The translations under genes and the position numbers were made by a program. From positions 233,342,832 to 233,406,831 of the forward strand of contig OU015490.1 of NCBI GenBank assembly GCA_907164885.2: DNA of 64,000 nucleotides. Direction: 5' to 3'. The stretch is from Dolomedes plantarius. Taxonomy: Eukaryota; Arthropoda; Arachnida; Araneae; Dolomedidae. The notes under the pieces are model-generated. The model was not told the origin of the DNA, searched no databases, and saw nothing but the letters and a program-made list of their open reading frames with translations. This document shows, in pieces, positions 46,111-59,950 of the stretch; position 1 is the stretch's first letter; every line of letters begins with the position of its first letter.

Positions 46111-48359
46111 CTTTTATTTTTCATTAAAGAAGACTACATTTGAACTAATTTTTCCAAATAGATTGCTCAAAAATTTCGCTTTCAACGCGGTTTTTCATTG
46201 TTTTACTGGTTTCCCCTTTATCTCATAAAAATCTACAATCTAATGAAAACCCCTACATTTCATTTTGATTGTCTTTTATGAAAAAATGCATTAGTCATTT
46301 TTGTTAAACAATTTTTTTTAAAAAATGAAGGGAAACTTTTTAACTAACTAAAAAGTTCAGAAAGGAGAGTATTCTTCAAGATGTGCTTTTCTATGATTAA
46401 GGAAAATCGACATTAAGGATCTACCTGCACTGATATTTCCAAAGGAATTAAGTCAACACAAAGTATTATACAAACAAAAGGGATGTTTGAATCAACTAAA
46501 AAACTTTAAGGAAAACTATTCACTTGAATGTGCTTTTCAATGAATATGGTAAACATACATTTGTGATTTACCTGATCTGATATTACGATAAGAATTATGT
46601 TAACACTTGACTATACTCAACTCTCCCTTATGATGACGAAGCTGACACACCATCGTTACTAACCTATCCTCTCAGCATCCCTGTTGGTTTACTTTATACC
46701 CGATTATGCTAAACTGTACTTCTCAACATGCGCATTACTTCCACTTTATGAGGGCCAATGATTTATGCAATCATTCTGGAATTTATTATATATTAGCTCT
46801 ATTTCACTTAACTCGTGGTATTTTGTAGGATTTGGTTCGTCAGTTTGGGTCTTTGGGACCTTCAAAGTCTTTACCTTGTAAATTAATGAAAACAGTTGAC
46901 TCCATTCTGCATGGTTTTATTCAGATGTTTGTCGTATACTTTCGGATTGCATAGGATACCTGTATATACAGTTCATAGCGAATAATACGCATTAAAAAGA
47001 ATTGATGATTTTTTTAGAAACTGTAAAGACATAAATTTACTCCAAATGTAAAAATATCAATTTAAATACAAACAGTGATTTTAATTTTTCATCTCTAATA
47101 ACACAAATTAGTTTCGAGTTTCGAATTCATAGTAGTCTTATTTGCAATGAAACTCTATCGACAAGAAAACCACTTTTACAGGTACGGTATCAAAATTTTT
47201 CTTGCCTCTACTGATCATTTCGTAAGTTGATTAATTGTATTGGATTCAAAAGTAATTTTTCCCTTCGATCAAGGACCTTGATAAATTAATAATAAAAAAA
47301 TCTGTAAGCATTGCTTAGTAATGTATTAATTTTAATGTTTTTCATAATACATTCAGAATCATTATGTACAGAATAATGTTTGAAACTGTGACACTTGAAA
47401 AAAGAATACACGTTAAAAAGTTTAATAACACATGTACTACATTGCTTAACAAGATGAATTACTTTATCATAAATTCATAATAAATTTTCAGAGAACACAT
47501 AGAATGAAAAATCCAAATCTTTCATATCATTCTTATAGAAAAATTACGTTATATTTGAGAATTTACAACGAAAATTGTTAACATGCTTTTTTAATTTCAA
47601 AAAATATTATTTGAAACAGAACTTGATAACTCATCAAAACAGTTTAATTTATCTTAAAATTACAAAATATTGATATATATATATATATATATGAAATCAT
47701 AATTTTATGAATTTAATAAGCTTGAAACTATTGCGTATATTTTAATAGTTAATAACTTAAAAGCTTTTAAAATTACAAAAAATTAAGGTTTTATTAATGA
47801 TATTAATAAAGGAAATATATAATTTTGTTTTTAATGTAGCTTTCACTATGTTTTCTATTTTTTATCCATAAATTGAATTTTGGATATTTAACTTTAATTA
47901 GAGTCTTACACTCTTTAAAAATAATTACATAAATATAACTACAGCTAGGTAATTTAGCAATTTTCTCATTTAAACAAAGAAAGTAAAGAAGGTTTGAGAA
48001 TATAAACAAACTTAGAGAATCTTTGTTGACACTTTTTATCATGGATTTTTGACATAGAAGATAAAAATTTAATTTTAATGTTAAAAATAGAAATTAAAAA
48101 CTATAGTATGTTGTATTAAAATTTTAATCTACGATTTGAATTAACAATTCCCAAAAAACAGAATTTATTATAAAGTATATTCTTTCTTTCTAGAAATTCA
48201 CGAACAGAAAGCACTAGGGAGTTGAAATTCAAATGAATAGACTGTCTATTTTTAGATCACGAAGAGAAAGTTTGCTCGACCTTAAAAGTTTTCGCTAGTG
48301 ATTTCTTTTCTAAACAAAGAAAATATCAGAAGCGGCAAAAGTAATAATCATAAAATCAC
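46111..48359. other. Intergenic, no gene seen
   Basis: AT-rich unique sequence with a short TA tract at 47674-47691. Open frames stay below 80 codons and are AT-driven. Confidence 0.5.
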
Positions 48360-48595
48360 CAGCTAAAGAAAATTATATGAAGAGAAATGTAAGAGAAAAA
48401 GATCTAAACATCCCTTTAACACTTGCCCAAACGTGAAAAATAAAAATACGCCGCAATCATTTTTATTACGTACGTATTCTACGGGCGATAGTTTATTTTC
48501 CACACTAGGTGGAGACTTCAAACAAGAATTCGTGCGCCGGAGAAAATACTGCAAAAATCAATACGAAATGGGGCTCCACTTCCCAAATACTACGA

Positions 48596-48668
48596 TGACG
48601 TCATATCCCAATTTTCGATCCTCTCTCTCTCGTGTTTAATTATAAGTTTACCTCTAGATGGCGCTCGC
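48596..48668 (+). promoter_or_regulatory. Promoter-like stretch: consensus CRE and CTCF-like site
   Basis: TGACGTCA at 48596-48603 is a perfect cAMP-response element. CTCTAGATGGCGCTCGCG at 48652-48669 contains AGATGGCGC, close to the arthropod CTCF core. The whole 48360-49141 stretch is GC-richer and free of repeats, and leads to an ATG exon with a splice donor. TATA and initiator positions are not clear. Confidence 0.4.
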
Positions 48669-49009
48669 GTTCGGAATTCAACATGTCTTCCTATTTTCTT
48701 TCTTGAAAAAGGTGGTATCGAGCACGCGCACTCCTCTCAAGTTCTAGATTGCTTAAAAATTGTTATGCCCTGCTATGAGAGAATAAACAAAGGCTGAACA
48801 TGGAAAGTTTAGAGCTTGAATTTCTCCGCTGATTTGTACCTGTGACACTATGTGATCTGTAAAGCACTGGAGAGGTATAACGGAAACTCTCTCTTTCCGA
48901 GAACGCTCTTTTACACTCCGAGCGAAAGTTCTGTGGTTTGGAAAATTCAACTTTGCATCAGGTGTTGTGGTTCTTTTGCTTTGAGGAGGAGCTGTGACAT
49001 TTATCTGAT

Positions 49010-49141
49010 ATGAGAAGACAGTTTGATAACCAACGCACGATAACTGGACAAGACAATGATGCTCTTTATTTTAGGGATGACGCCAGTTCATGCGGAAGTA
49101 GCAGAGAAAATATTAAACTAGGGCCCTTCATAGACTTTGAT
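49010..49141 (+). CDS. Candidate first coding exon of an unrecognised gene
   Basis: ATG at 49010 opens 44 codons that end exactly at GAT|GTAAGT, a consensus 5' splice site, in phase 0. The peptide is hydrophilic (starts MRRQFDNQRTITGQDNDALY, later SSCGSSRENIK and LGPFIDFD), with no signal peptide. It would be an N-terminal cytoplasmic segment of a larger protein whose remaining exons lie beyond this window or were not recognised. Codon use is more balanced than in the flanking AT-rich DNA, and the GC-rich region upstream resembles a promoter and 5' UTR. I do not recognise the family. A chance ORF next to a chance donor is the alternative. Confidence 0.45.
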
Positions 49142-49799
49142 GTAAGTATTACACACACGAAAAATTTATAATCATTATTTCTAAATGTAAGTAATTATAC
49201 ACAATACTTTAATATTAATTTGAAAAATTTTTACTAAGATTAAAAATTTGCAACGAGTATAAACAAATAAACATAATGCCATTTACCTCATTTATATAAG
49301 TTTAGCTTTATCGTGAGTTTTTAAAGTTCATTATTTGATATTTGAACTTTATTCTCGCAAACAGTAATAACAATCAAATTCTGTATATGGAAATGAAAAT
49401 ATATTTAGATAAGAAATTAAGTTTTAACCAATGACAAATCAGTAATGTTTTTAATCGAGTATAAACATTATTTCCTTCTGCAAACCTACGTTCATCTTTA
49501 TATACAAATATTATTTTATGCTTGAAAATGTCCATTAGTTTTAAATGACTATTAAAAGAGAGAGAATAATTTGGCTGAAATTATTTTTGTGGTTATTGTA
49601 AAATGTTCATTTAGTTTTGCCCTTTATTTTTTCCTTTTAAATACTTTACTGTTTACTATAAGTAAATTGTTTGACGAATTTAACTATCAATATTTCATGC
49701 TATAATGTTTAGAAAATAGAATCAAAAACGTGTAGATATACCAACTTCATTTCAATTTCAACTAGCCAAAAGATTCGAAAAAATGGGGTTAATATACAT
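49142..49799. other. AT-rich, probably intronic
   Basis: Follows the GTAAGT donor. No further exon could be recognised. Confidence 0.4.
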
Positions 49800-50205
49800 A
49801 ATTTTTTTTTTAAATCTCGTAATTTCAATTAAGAAATTTTAAAATTGTATTAGGTAGTGTATTTTTTCATCAATATGAATACCATTTATTTTACTGTGTA
49901 TGGGCGTAATTTTTTACGTAATATTATGTAAATATTTACTTTTTAAAAATATCGTGATTTTATTAAAACAATTTAAAAACCGTATTAGATACTGCCTTTT
50001 TGCATCAATATGAATTCTATTTATTTTACTGTGTATGTGCGTAAGTATTTACGTTTAATTTATGTAATATTATGTAAATATAATTTTTTTTTAAATCTCA
50101 TCATCTTATTTAAACGATTTAAAAATCGTATTAGCGTCTTTTTCATCGATATTAATGCCATTTATTTTATTGTGTATGTGAGTAAATATTTACGTAATCA
50201 ATAGT
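49800..50205 (+). repeat. Tandem repeat, unit about 135-145 bp, three copies
   Basis: TTTATTTTACTGTGTATG occurs at about 49887 and 50019, with a variant at about 50162. Each unit carries a TTTACGTAAT-like and a TTTAAAA.CGTATTAG-like block. Confidence 0.75.
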
Positions 50206-51443
50206 TAAAAGAAAACACAAATAATTCGTCAAGTGAGTTGTTTACTATTGCGCTTGAAAACTGCGCTATTTGTTTTTAAAATTAACATTCATGAGAAGCG
50301 TTAGGGAATAACATGGCGATGCTTTGAAGTGGAATAGGGACATATCCCTCCTGATAAAATGGTTAAAAATAAAAAAAATATTAATCAACGTTCTCTGGTT
50401 ATATAACGCAATGCACGTAATTAACTCTTCTTTGATTTTACAATAAACTAAAAAAAAGTGAATGCAAGTTTCGTAATATTTAACAGAGGAGAATATGACT
50501 GTCAGCAATTCACAAATTATGTAGCCATAATTTTTAATTTTGGGGCAATTGAAAAAGTGTTGATTATATGTGAGTTTATCACAAGTTTCCTGGTTATTCA
50601 TAGAACCCATTGGTATTTTGTGTACTTATTTTTGTGTATCCATGATACAAAACTTCATATCAAAAGAGTAATACTTGCTATAATTTCAAATGAAATAATT
50701 TGACAGATTGAAAATACAAGACAAATTTTCCATAACCTTCAAATCTGTTTTCCATAAAGCTTTCCATTTTATACATCATAGGAAATTCATTATACAAATA
50801 AAAAATTTACATTATTGTTTGGGTATTTAAGGACAACATTAGTTCAAAGAAAAAACAAAAATAATGTTCTCAAAATGTTTCGAAATAACATTTAAAGCTG
50901 CTTTAAAAAGGAAGATAAATATTTTTTATTTTACTTTGGAATAAGAATGTTTCAAAATAAAAGAATAGAAAATATTGCTTTAAAAACTTAGTAAAATATT
51001 TCTTATGGAATGATTTTAATAAAACATCCAAATAAAATTTTTTAAATGTATTTTAAAACATTTCGATTTAACATTATCAAGTAAGATTACATAATATTTT
51101 TAATTGTATTTTAAAATTAAGTATCAGTCTGCGATTCATTATAGTCTGTTTCTTGACACTCCAGACCTCTAAATAACACTAATAAAAATGATAAAAAATA
51201 ATTTGCATTAATCTTCTTACCAAAACAAACAAAAATGTTTTTAATATAATTAGTGTGTATAATGGTATTTAGTACTCTTTTATAATAAATATTACATTTC
51301 AGCATTATAGATAATAACTATTATTTATAATTAATAACCATTTTAAATTTATCATCTCTGAGTTACCGACGTTTTACTTAGTTAATTGATGTAAAATAAA
51401 CTTTTGAAGTGAGAAAATCAATTTTAATTCGAATATATGAGTG

Positions 51444-51502
<59 letters not shown>

Positions 51503-52312
51503 TAAAAAATTATGACACTAAAATAGAAAAGAAATAACAATTTAAGTAATGTTTTCATCCAATTATGGAAAAATCTCTTAAAATGCTGCTACCTTAACAA
51601 TCCCGAAGAGAAAATACAATATTCATTATAGTTGACAGTAAAAAATAATGAATACATGAAACTTAAATTCTTCTCGAAAAAGGTTAAACAAAGGAAAACG
51701 GAGTAAAAAGACTCGGCTTTAATTTGACAATAAATGGATAAAAAAGTACATTTCATTTTTCTTTTTTAATATTTTTTCCAAAATGTACTTCGATATCTCC
51801 ATTGTAAGATGACGAAGATTTCAGACTATCCAATAATTATAGGTGTAGTGAAGAGGCTTTTATTTTTATACTTTGTAGGTTTTCTTCAGTGTTAGAATCA
51901 TTAAAATAACTTTTCTCAGTTTTTTTTATGTACAAAGTAATGCTTGAATTGATAAATTCCTTAAGATTTTCTAAAGGAGATTTGATAATTTTTGTTTTGA
52001 CTCGGGAGAGTATATTTAATCAAGTAAATGACAGATTTAGTTCCAAATGAAAAAAATAAAACATTAAAAAAACATAAAGAATACGTTTTATGTGGATTTT
52101 TTCCGATTTTGAGTTTCTAAATTTTTTCTATAAATTAGACAGTCAACCGATTTATGAAGTGTACATCTGTGAAAATATATTAAACACAAAAAAATTTCTT
52201 TAATTCTCTTTTCAATATTCAGATTACAATTTTTTTATATTTGCATTTTTTCTACTTAAATATCCATGTTATTATTCACATTAATCGTATGTCTATGGAA
52301 AAAAAAATTACT
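50206..52312. other. AT-rich, no gene seen
   Basis: Contains a (TA)n array at 51448-51500. Several 60-114 codon frames on both strands overlap each other with no domain; none is supported. Confidence 0.45.
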
Positions 52313-52333
52313 TACACACACACACACACACAG

Positions 52334-52361
<28 letters not shown>
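52313..52361. repeat. (CA)n-(TA)n microsatellite
   Basis: About nine CA then about 14 TA units, forming the left flank of the hAT MITE. Confidence 0.95.
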
Positions 52362-52842
<481 letters not shown>

Positions 52843-53852
52843 CAGAAAAAATACAAAACATTTTTAGTTTACAGATCTGATTCTCGTTCAAAAAGATAAT
52901 AAAATTAAGATTTTGGGATGTTATCGAGATTAATATGAATACAAAAATGACATTTATTAATCTCAAACAAAATTTTGTACAGAAAATAAATTTGAAACTA
53001 ATGAAAAAAATAAAGTAGCAGTCAGTTTTTCAAATTTAATTTAATTTAATGTTAATTCGCCATACATATTTTACGTCATTATAAATTTCGGGGATAACAA
53101 CTGTTTTTTTTATATTCATTTGTTAAACTAAATCGTATTTGTGCTGGAATCAAGTAACGATGGGAAATGGATTTAAAAGAATTTTTTTTAAAAAGGAAAA
53201 AATTTAGATATAATTATTATCTTTAGTTATTTATCTATGGAATTCTTTTATAATATGCAAATTCTACAGAAATTTATGAATAATTAACTGCGCATTCCTA
53301 GTTTTTGTATTTAGCAAATTTTCAATTATTTTCTTTTCTAAACGTTATACTTTTTTAGAGTCAACAATTATTTTTTATTTTATTGAGCTTCGTTAAAACA
53401 AATAATTAATTGTACTGGAATCAAGTAAAAAAATGGAAAAGTATTAAACGAGGGAATCTTTTGTGATAACGTCTTTATTTATCTATCCACAGTATCCGTA
53501 GCGTTTAATTATTAATCTATAACGCATTCCCTTGAAGCATATAAATTTGGTAATTAATCGATAATAAATTGCTTGCTGTCTCTTAATTTTTAATTTTGTA
53601 AAATTTACAAACCTTACATACGATTTTAACCTTTAATATTATTAGAGCATTAGTATTATAGTCTCTTACTATTAATAGGGCAACAAGTGTTTTTGTTTTG
53701 AGACTAGAAACTTTTCCTCCGTTTTACACGGAATTCTTTTCAGCCCACAAAACACTTTTCTTGTTTGCATAGAAAACTTGAGTAGCTGCCAGAAGCTTTT
53801 TAAAATTTTTGTTCAGTATTTTATTTTGATAAATGTTTTATATAATAAATGT
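52843..53852. other. AT-rich, no gene seen
   Basis: No repeat, RNA or coding signal can be supported. Confidence 0.45.
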
Positions 53853-53853
53853 C

Positions 53854-53940
<87 letters not shown>

Positions 53941-54001
53941 CATACATATATTTATATATCCATATATATACATATAATAAATAAATAAATAATATATGTA
54001 C

Positions 54002-54033
<32 letters not shown>

Positions 54034-54086
54034 TATTATATATACATATATTATATATAGCTATATATAAATAAATAAATATATAT

Positions 54087-54167
<81 letters not shown>

Positions 54168-54189
54168 CATATATATATATATATATATA
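53853..54189. repeat. Complex (TA)n array
   Basis: TA repeats with CATA and AAATAAAT interruptions. Confidence 0.95.
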
Positions 54190-54199
54190 CAAAGATATA

Positions 54200-54780
54200 G
54201 GCTTTTCATGCACGGAAAACTTTACACTAAAACTATGTAGAGGAGATCAACACAAACATGTTGTGGCCGTAACACCGAGGTACGAGATGAAGATCATTTC
54301 ACGAGAGCCGTTGACACATCGGGGAGGTAAAACCACAGAGAGGAGAGGCATTGATGCACACACAGAACACAGACGCAACGCACAACCAGTATCCATGGAA
54401 GTAATTTATTCAAAAACTCGATGATATAATTCAGCAGACATTCAGCTAAGCACAGGAACATTTAAAGCAGGACACACACAATAGTAACGCCATCGGTTCC
54501 TGCCGGGAAGCATTCAGAAGGTTGACTTACATTAAAGTATTGGATAGTAGCGGAGCAGTGCGAAGACAGGACAAGGTTATTAAGACAAGCGAGGAAGCAG
54601 AGAGTGAGCAAACAATCATGCGTCCCGTCTTTTTAAACCATGGTGGCGCAAATATGACGCTAGGTGTAACCATTTCTTTAATTGGCTGGAATTGTGCACC
54701 TGACTTGATTATATAAGGGTCACATGATGTTCCGAAAGGCGCAACGTGGTGAAAACATCACGTGGTGTTGATTCATGTTT
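54200..54780 (-). mobile_element. LTR-like block, minus strand (candidate)
   Basis: A GC-richer block between two TA arrays. The minus strand shows TATA-like motifs (CCCTTATATAATC near 54710; GGTTTAAAAAGACGGG near 54635) and, 220-300 bp on, TTTTGAATAAATTACTT (poly(A)-like, near 54410) and GCGTTGCGTCTGTG. The order fits an LTR, but ends and target duplication could not be fixed. The frame at 54522-54716 is not believed. Confidence 0.3.
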
Positions 54781-54783
54781 TAA

Positions 54784-54794
54784 AAATATATTTA

Positions 54795-54868
<74 letters not shown>
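54784..54868. repeat. (TA)n microsatellite
   Basis: TA array that supplied the TA target of the adjacent maT-like element. Confidence 0.95.
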
Positions 54869-54871
<3 letters not shown>

Positions 54872-56164
54872 GGTGGCTAATAAATACTGTAACACTCCAA
54901 AAAATAAGAGTTAATTTTAATCGTTTGGAAAAAAAAATTATCTATCTATTTGTGTGATTGGCAACTTTTTGTAAACGCAGACAATTTTTGTTTAAAGTAA
55001 AACATGTAGAATATTTTTAAAGATGGAAGCCAAAAGGTTAATGGTTAAACAGCTTTTTGATCGCGGATTTTCTGCAGGTAAAATATTTAAGCAATTAAAA
55101 TGCCTTGGTTTTAATAGGACGTTTATATATAGGACTATAAATCGATTATTGGATACTGATAGCTGTAAAGATCGACCAAGGTCCGGTCGTCCACGCACTG
55201 TTCGTACAAAAGAACGTATCAAAAGAATTCGTGAAAAGATACGAAGAAATCCACAACGTTCTGCCAATAAAATGGCTGCAGAAGAGAACATCAGTCGCAG
55301 AACTATGCAACTTATCATAAATGAAGACCTGGGTTTTCGCCCTTATCGCAAAAGAAAAGTTCAAGGTTTGACTACTGCACAAATAGTAAAAAGGTTACAA
55401 AGATGTAAGAAATTGCTGAACCGGCACGGTAGCAAAAGAGTTGAAAAAATAACTTTCTCTGATGAGAAGCTGTTTTGTACAGAACAAAGTTATAATGCTA
55501 AAAATGATGTTGTATATTCAGCAACCTTCGAGGATATACCTGAAAATCTTCGAACTGTTAAACGCTTTCAGAACAAGAATTCTGTTATGGTTTGTGCTGC
55601 AGTGTCACACAATGGAAAACTGCCTCTGAAATTCATCGATAAAGGGTAAAATCAATGCTGAATATTAAAACAGGAAGTATTGGCTACACGTTTATTACCA
55701 ATACTAACAGATTGTATCCCCCAAAAAGAATTGGATATTTCAGCAAGATTCTGCACCGTCCCACCGATCCAAAACAACACAGGAATGGCTCCATGCCAAT
55801 TGCCCGAAGTTTATCAAGCAAGAAGATTGGCCACCTTCTTCACCAGATCTAAATCCTTTAGACTATTGCATTTGAGGGATTTTAGAGTCTAAAGTAAATG
55901 CTAAGCAGCACAGAAGTTTGGACTCTCTCAAAGCTTCATACGGAGTGATGGGACAAATTACCTCATAAAATGATTCGTGCCGCAATAGGACAGTGGCGTA
56001 AGAGATTATCTTAGTAATCGATAAAGATGGCGGTCGATTCGAGTAAAATTATTTCATGGTAAACTTTCATGTATAATGTTTATAATATTGTTGTATTTCA
56101 TTTTCTATTTCATCTGTGTGTAATTAAATGATTCGATATTTGCACAGTATTATTAGCCACCCTG
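54869..56164 (+). mobile_element. maT-type (DD37D) Tc1/mariner element, 1296 bp
   Basis: Inverted ends CAGGGTGGCTAATAAATACT (left) and CAGGGTGGCTAATAATACTG (right, reverse complement), each next to TA (54867-54868 and 56165-56166), the obligatory Tc1/mariner target. It carries a decayed transposase gene at 55023-56014. It sits between two TA arrays, and a second Tc1-like element begins only 57 bp further on. Confidence 0.92.
55023..56014 (+). pseudogene. maT/mariner (DD37D) transposase, frameshifted
   Basis: The intact first 208 codons (55023-55649) hold the paired-type DNA-binding region: a first helix-turn-helix (about residues 8-40), a basic RPRSGRPRT linker (about 53-61), and a second helix-turn-helix with NKMAAEENISRRTM. 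The first catalytic Asp is in ITFSDEKLF. After the stop at 55649 the frame is broken at least twice (about 55650-55740). The second Asp is in QQDSAPSH (about 55742-55765) and the third in SSPDLNPLDY, with 37 residues between them (DD37D, the maT signature). A nonsense codon (probably Trp to stop) follows in CI*GILESK. The end is GQWRKRLS plus stop at 56012-56014. Inactive. Confidence 0.92.
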
Positions 56165-56170
56165 TATATA

Positions 56171-56221
<51 letters not shown>
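56165..56221. repeat. (TA)n spacer between two Tc1/mariner elements
   Basis: A 57-bp TA tract shared by both elements as target DNA. Confidence 0.95.
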
Positions 56222-56224
<3 letters not shown>

Positions 56225-57498
56225 GGGGTTATCAAAATAATGGAAACACTAAGAAACATCATGAAAAACCTTTATTAATATGGCTCAGAATCCCTTTGTC
56301 TTATAATATCACCTGATTCACCTTGGAATTGGATTATACAAGTCATGAATAGTGGTTAAGAATATATTACACCATTCTTCAGAGGAAAATCATGAAATTT
56401 CCTGTAGAGATGCTGTGATGGATATCGATACCTAGCTCTATCCGCTTATACAGATCACAGTGGTTGGATGATATATAGCCGGGTGGGATTGTACAGGGCA
56501 AGATAAGATATTTGACTTCTTTTTCATGCTGTTCAAACCAATACTTGATGGATTTAGCTGTATGTATAGGGGATTATCATCCTGGAGAACGCCATCTCCT
56601 GCAAGAAATAATATTTTCACCATAGGATGGACTAGTAAGCTAAAATTTCGACATAGTCCTTCCCATTCAATCTCCCTTTTAGGGTTACAATAGGGCCTGA
56701 AGAAAACCATGAGGTGCCATCCCAAATCCAGATAGATCTATCTCCATGATTAACAGTTGAGATGAGAGAGCCAGAATCTTACGCTTGTGTAGGTGTTCTC
56801 CAGACATAAGCACGTCCTGTTGCGAGGAACAATGTGAACAATGATTCGTTGGAGCAAATTCCGTTTCTCGATATATTACTCGATCAGGATTTGAGCCCGT
56901 GGCAACATTGTGGACGATATTTTGTATTGGCATCTATTACGAGTGGTTTGGGATTAGCTACTTTTCCGTTAGGTACTTTTCCTGTTTGTGAAGTTCCCTT
57001 CTAACTCTGATGGTTGATACCGGAACATGCAGATGTAGATTGAGCTTTTCGGTCATTTTAGTTGCAGTTGTTTCCTTTCTTCATGCCACAATCCGCTTCA
57101 ATACTTCATCCGTCTCTTTCTCTCAGCTCTCCCTTTCATCCACTATTCTGTTTGGCAAAGAATGCTTTTCCGTTGTCTCTGTATGCTATCATAACTTTCG
57201 GTACCATAGCTAAAAAACACCCATTGGCATGGGGGTTGCAGTAACAGATACTCCAATTTAAAGGCGCTCAAACAATTTGCCCTTTTCTCAGTGTCTGCAA
57301 GGATTGACATTTTACGCTGTTCCCCCAAAAGGCAATATGCCCTTAGCTTCATTACTGCTACCTGATAGTATAATAATACATACACTATATTGTATAAAAT
57401 AATTCCGGTGGCCAGACTTATCTTTTAAGGAATACGAAGCACATTCATAAACACCACTGATATTGGATAGGTGTTTCCATTATTTTGATAACCACCTG
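56222..57498 (-). mobile_element. Tc1-like element, 1277 bp, coding strand minus
   Basis: Inverted ends CAGGGGGTTATCAAAATAAT (left) and CAGGTGGTTATCAAAATAAT (right, reverse complement) extend about 27 bp and are flanked by TA (56220-56221 and 57499-57500). It holds a decayed transposase on the minus strand. Confidence 0.9.
56250..57310 (-). pseudogene. Tc1-like transposase, heavily broken
   Basis: Read on the minus strand from an ATG near 57310, with frames changing several times. Recognisable parts are a helix-turn-helix/arginine-rich region around 57000-57130, a core around 56640-56740 (GWHLMVFF, then CNPKREIEW, resembling the W-G...LKGRLNG block), and QDDN (about 56573-56584) with the second catalytic Asp. 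The S-P-D-L-N-P-I-E block is eroded. Many stops and frameshifts; no function possible. The separate 80-96 codon frames here are pieces of it. Confidence 0.8.
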
Positions 57499-57904
57499 TA
57501 TAAATATATACGTGTGTGTGTGTAGAACACTTTTGATTAATACCTCAATTAATATTAAACTATATTTTCTTGTAATTTCCTCGAATAATTAAATCCTAAC
57601 TATGAAAATACTTTAAAAAACGAAATATAGTAGTATTGTTGAAATAAAATTTCCTATAACGTATACTAGAATCAGCATTCACTTTTTTAATGACTTTTTA
57701 TTACCTAAAAGTGACCCTTCTTTTAGTAATCAGATACACCTTTTGTCCCACACTTCCTAGACTTTTTCTATGTGAATTTTGAGTCATTTCGTTTCTTCTG
57801 ATTGAAAAAACACCTTTTATCTCCTAAAAAGTTTGACCTGTAGGAATTTAAGATTTTCGAACCAAATGCTTTTCTAATCAAGATCTTATTTTTGGTCCAT
57901 TAGG
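57499..57904. other. No gene seen
   Basis: A short GT tract near 57512, otherwise AT-rich. Confidence 0.45.
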
Positions 57905-58085
57905 GGATTTTTTTATCGTAGGATTACGTTCCTCTATAACGGTCTCCGAAAGCAAAATTTCAGACGCTAAAACCGTCCGTCTGTACCTCGGAAGTTATAA
58001 TTTGGGCAGCGCGCCAAACCCAATCTGCATCGCTTGGATAAGCAGTAGACAGAAAAGTACCAAAATCCGACAAATTTTGACATAC
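57905..58085 (-). repeat. Dispersed repeat D, minus copy
   Basis: Inverted partner of 42776-42955, again with its outer edge on a TA array (58095-58210). Confidence 0.7.
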
Positions 58086-58094
58086 ATATATGTA

Positions 58095-59389
<1,295 letters not shown>

Positions 59390-59647
59390 ATTGGTTTTGG
59401 ATAATATTAAATATAATTAATATATTATGCTGAATACAAACATGCTTTCACCCTGTAGCATATTATTGTAAGTGCACGCTATTTAGTTGGATGCTCTTGC
59501 GATAATATCTATTTTAAATTAATTCTTGCGTTACTTTACATATTTTTTGTGTATTATTTAATTTTGTGTATTTTAAAACTTGATTGAGAGCATTAATTTT
59601 ACAATAGTTAATATATACATTAATGCATATTCTACATTTCATATTAT

Positions 59648-59950
59648 CTCTGGTTCGATGCCCGCCGCTGCAAATCCATCGACGTGTACACTAATGGCGG
59701 CTGGTGCACGAAAAATCTGTCATGGCTGCAATGTCCTCCAAGTTCTTAAATTTACCTCTGGAGGTGCGGGGTCAAGTGTACTCATCAAATGACTCGGTTC
59801 AAAAATTATGTGACCGTGTTTTGTGTGTGTGTGTGAGTGGGGGGAAATGCTGGCCACATGTACGGTGCCCCTTGAAAGGATGACCAGCAGTATATCCTTC
59901 ATCTATATGGACAAAGTTCCAAAATTGCCATATGTAACAATAACAACAAT
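59648..59950 (+). mobile_element. SINE-like insertion with target duplication in the 300-bp array
   Basis: Flanked by a perfect 12-bp duplication ATTTCATATTAT (59636-59647 and 59951-59962), which also matches the array sequence. It begins with a B-box-like GGTTCGATGCCCG and ends with an AAC-rich tail (AACAATAACAACAAT). The A box is missing, so it is probably 5'-truncated. A GT tract and GAAAGGATGACCAGC lie inside. The 70-codon frame over it is not a gene. Confidence 0.75.

Noticed and set aside
50266..50610. 114-codon minus frame overlapping an 81-codon plus frame
   Set aside because: Conflicting AT-driven frames with no recognisable family.
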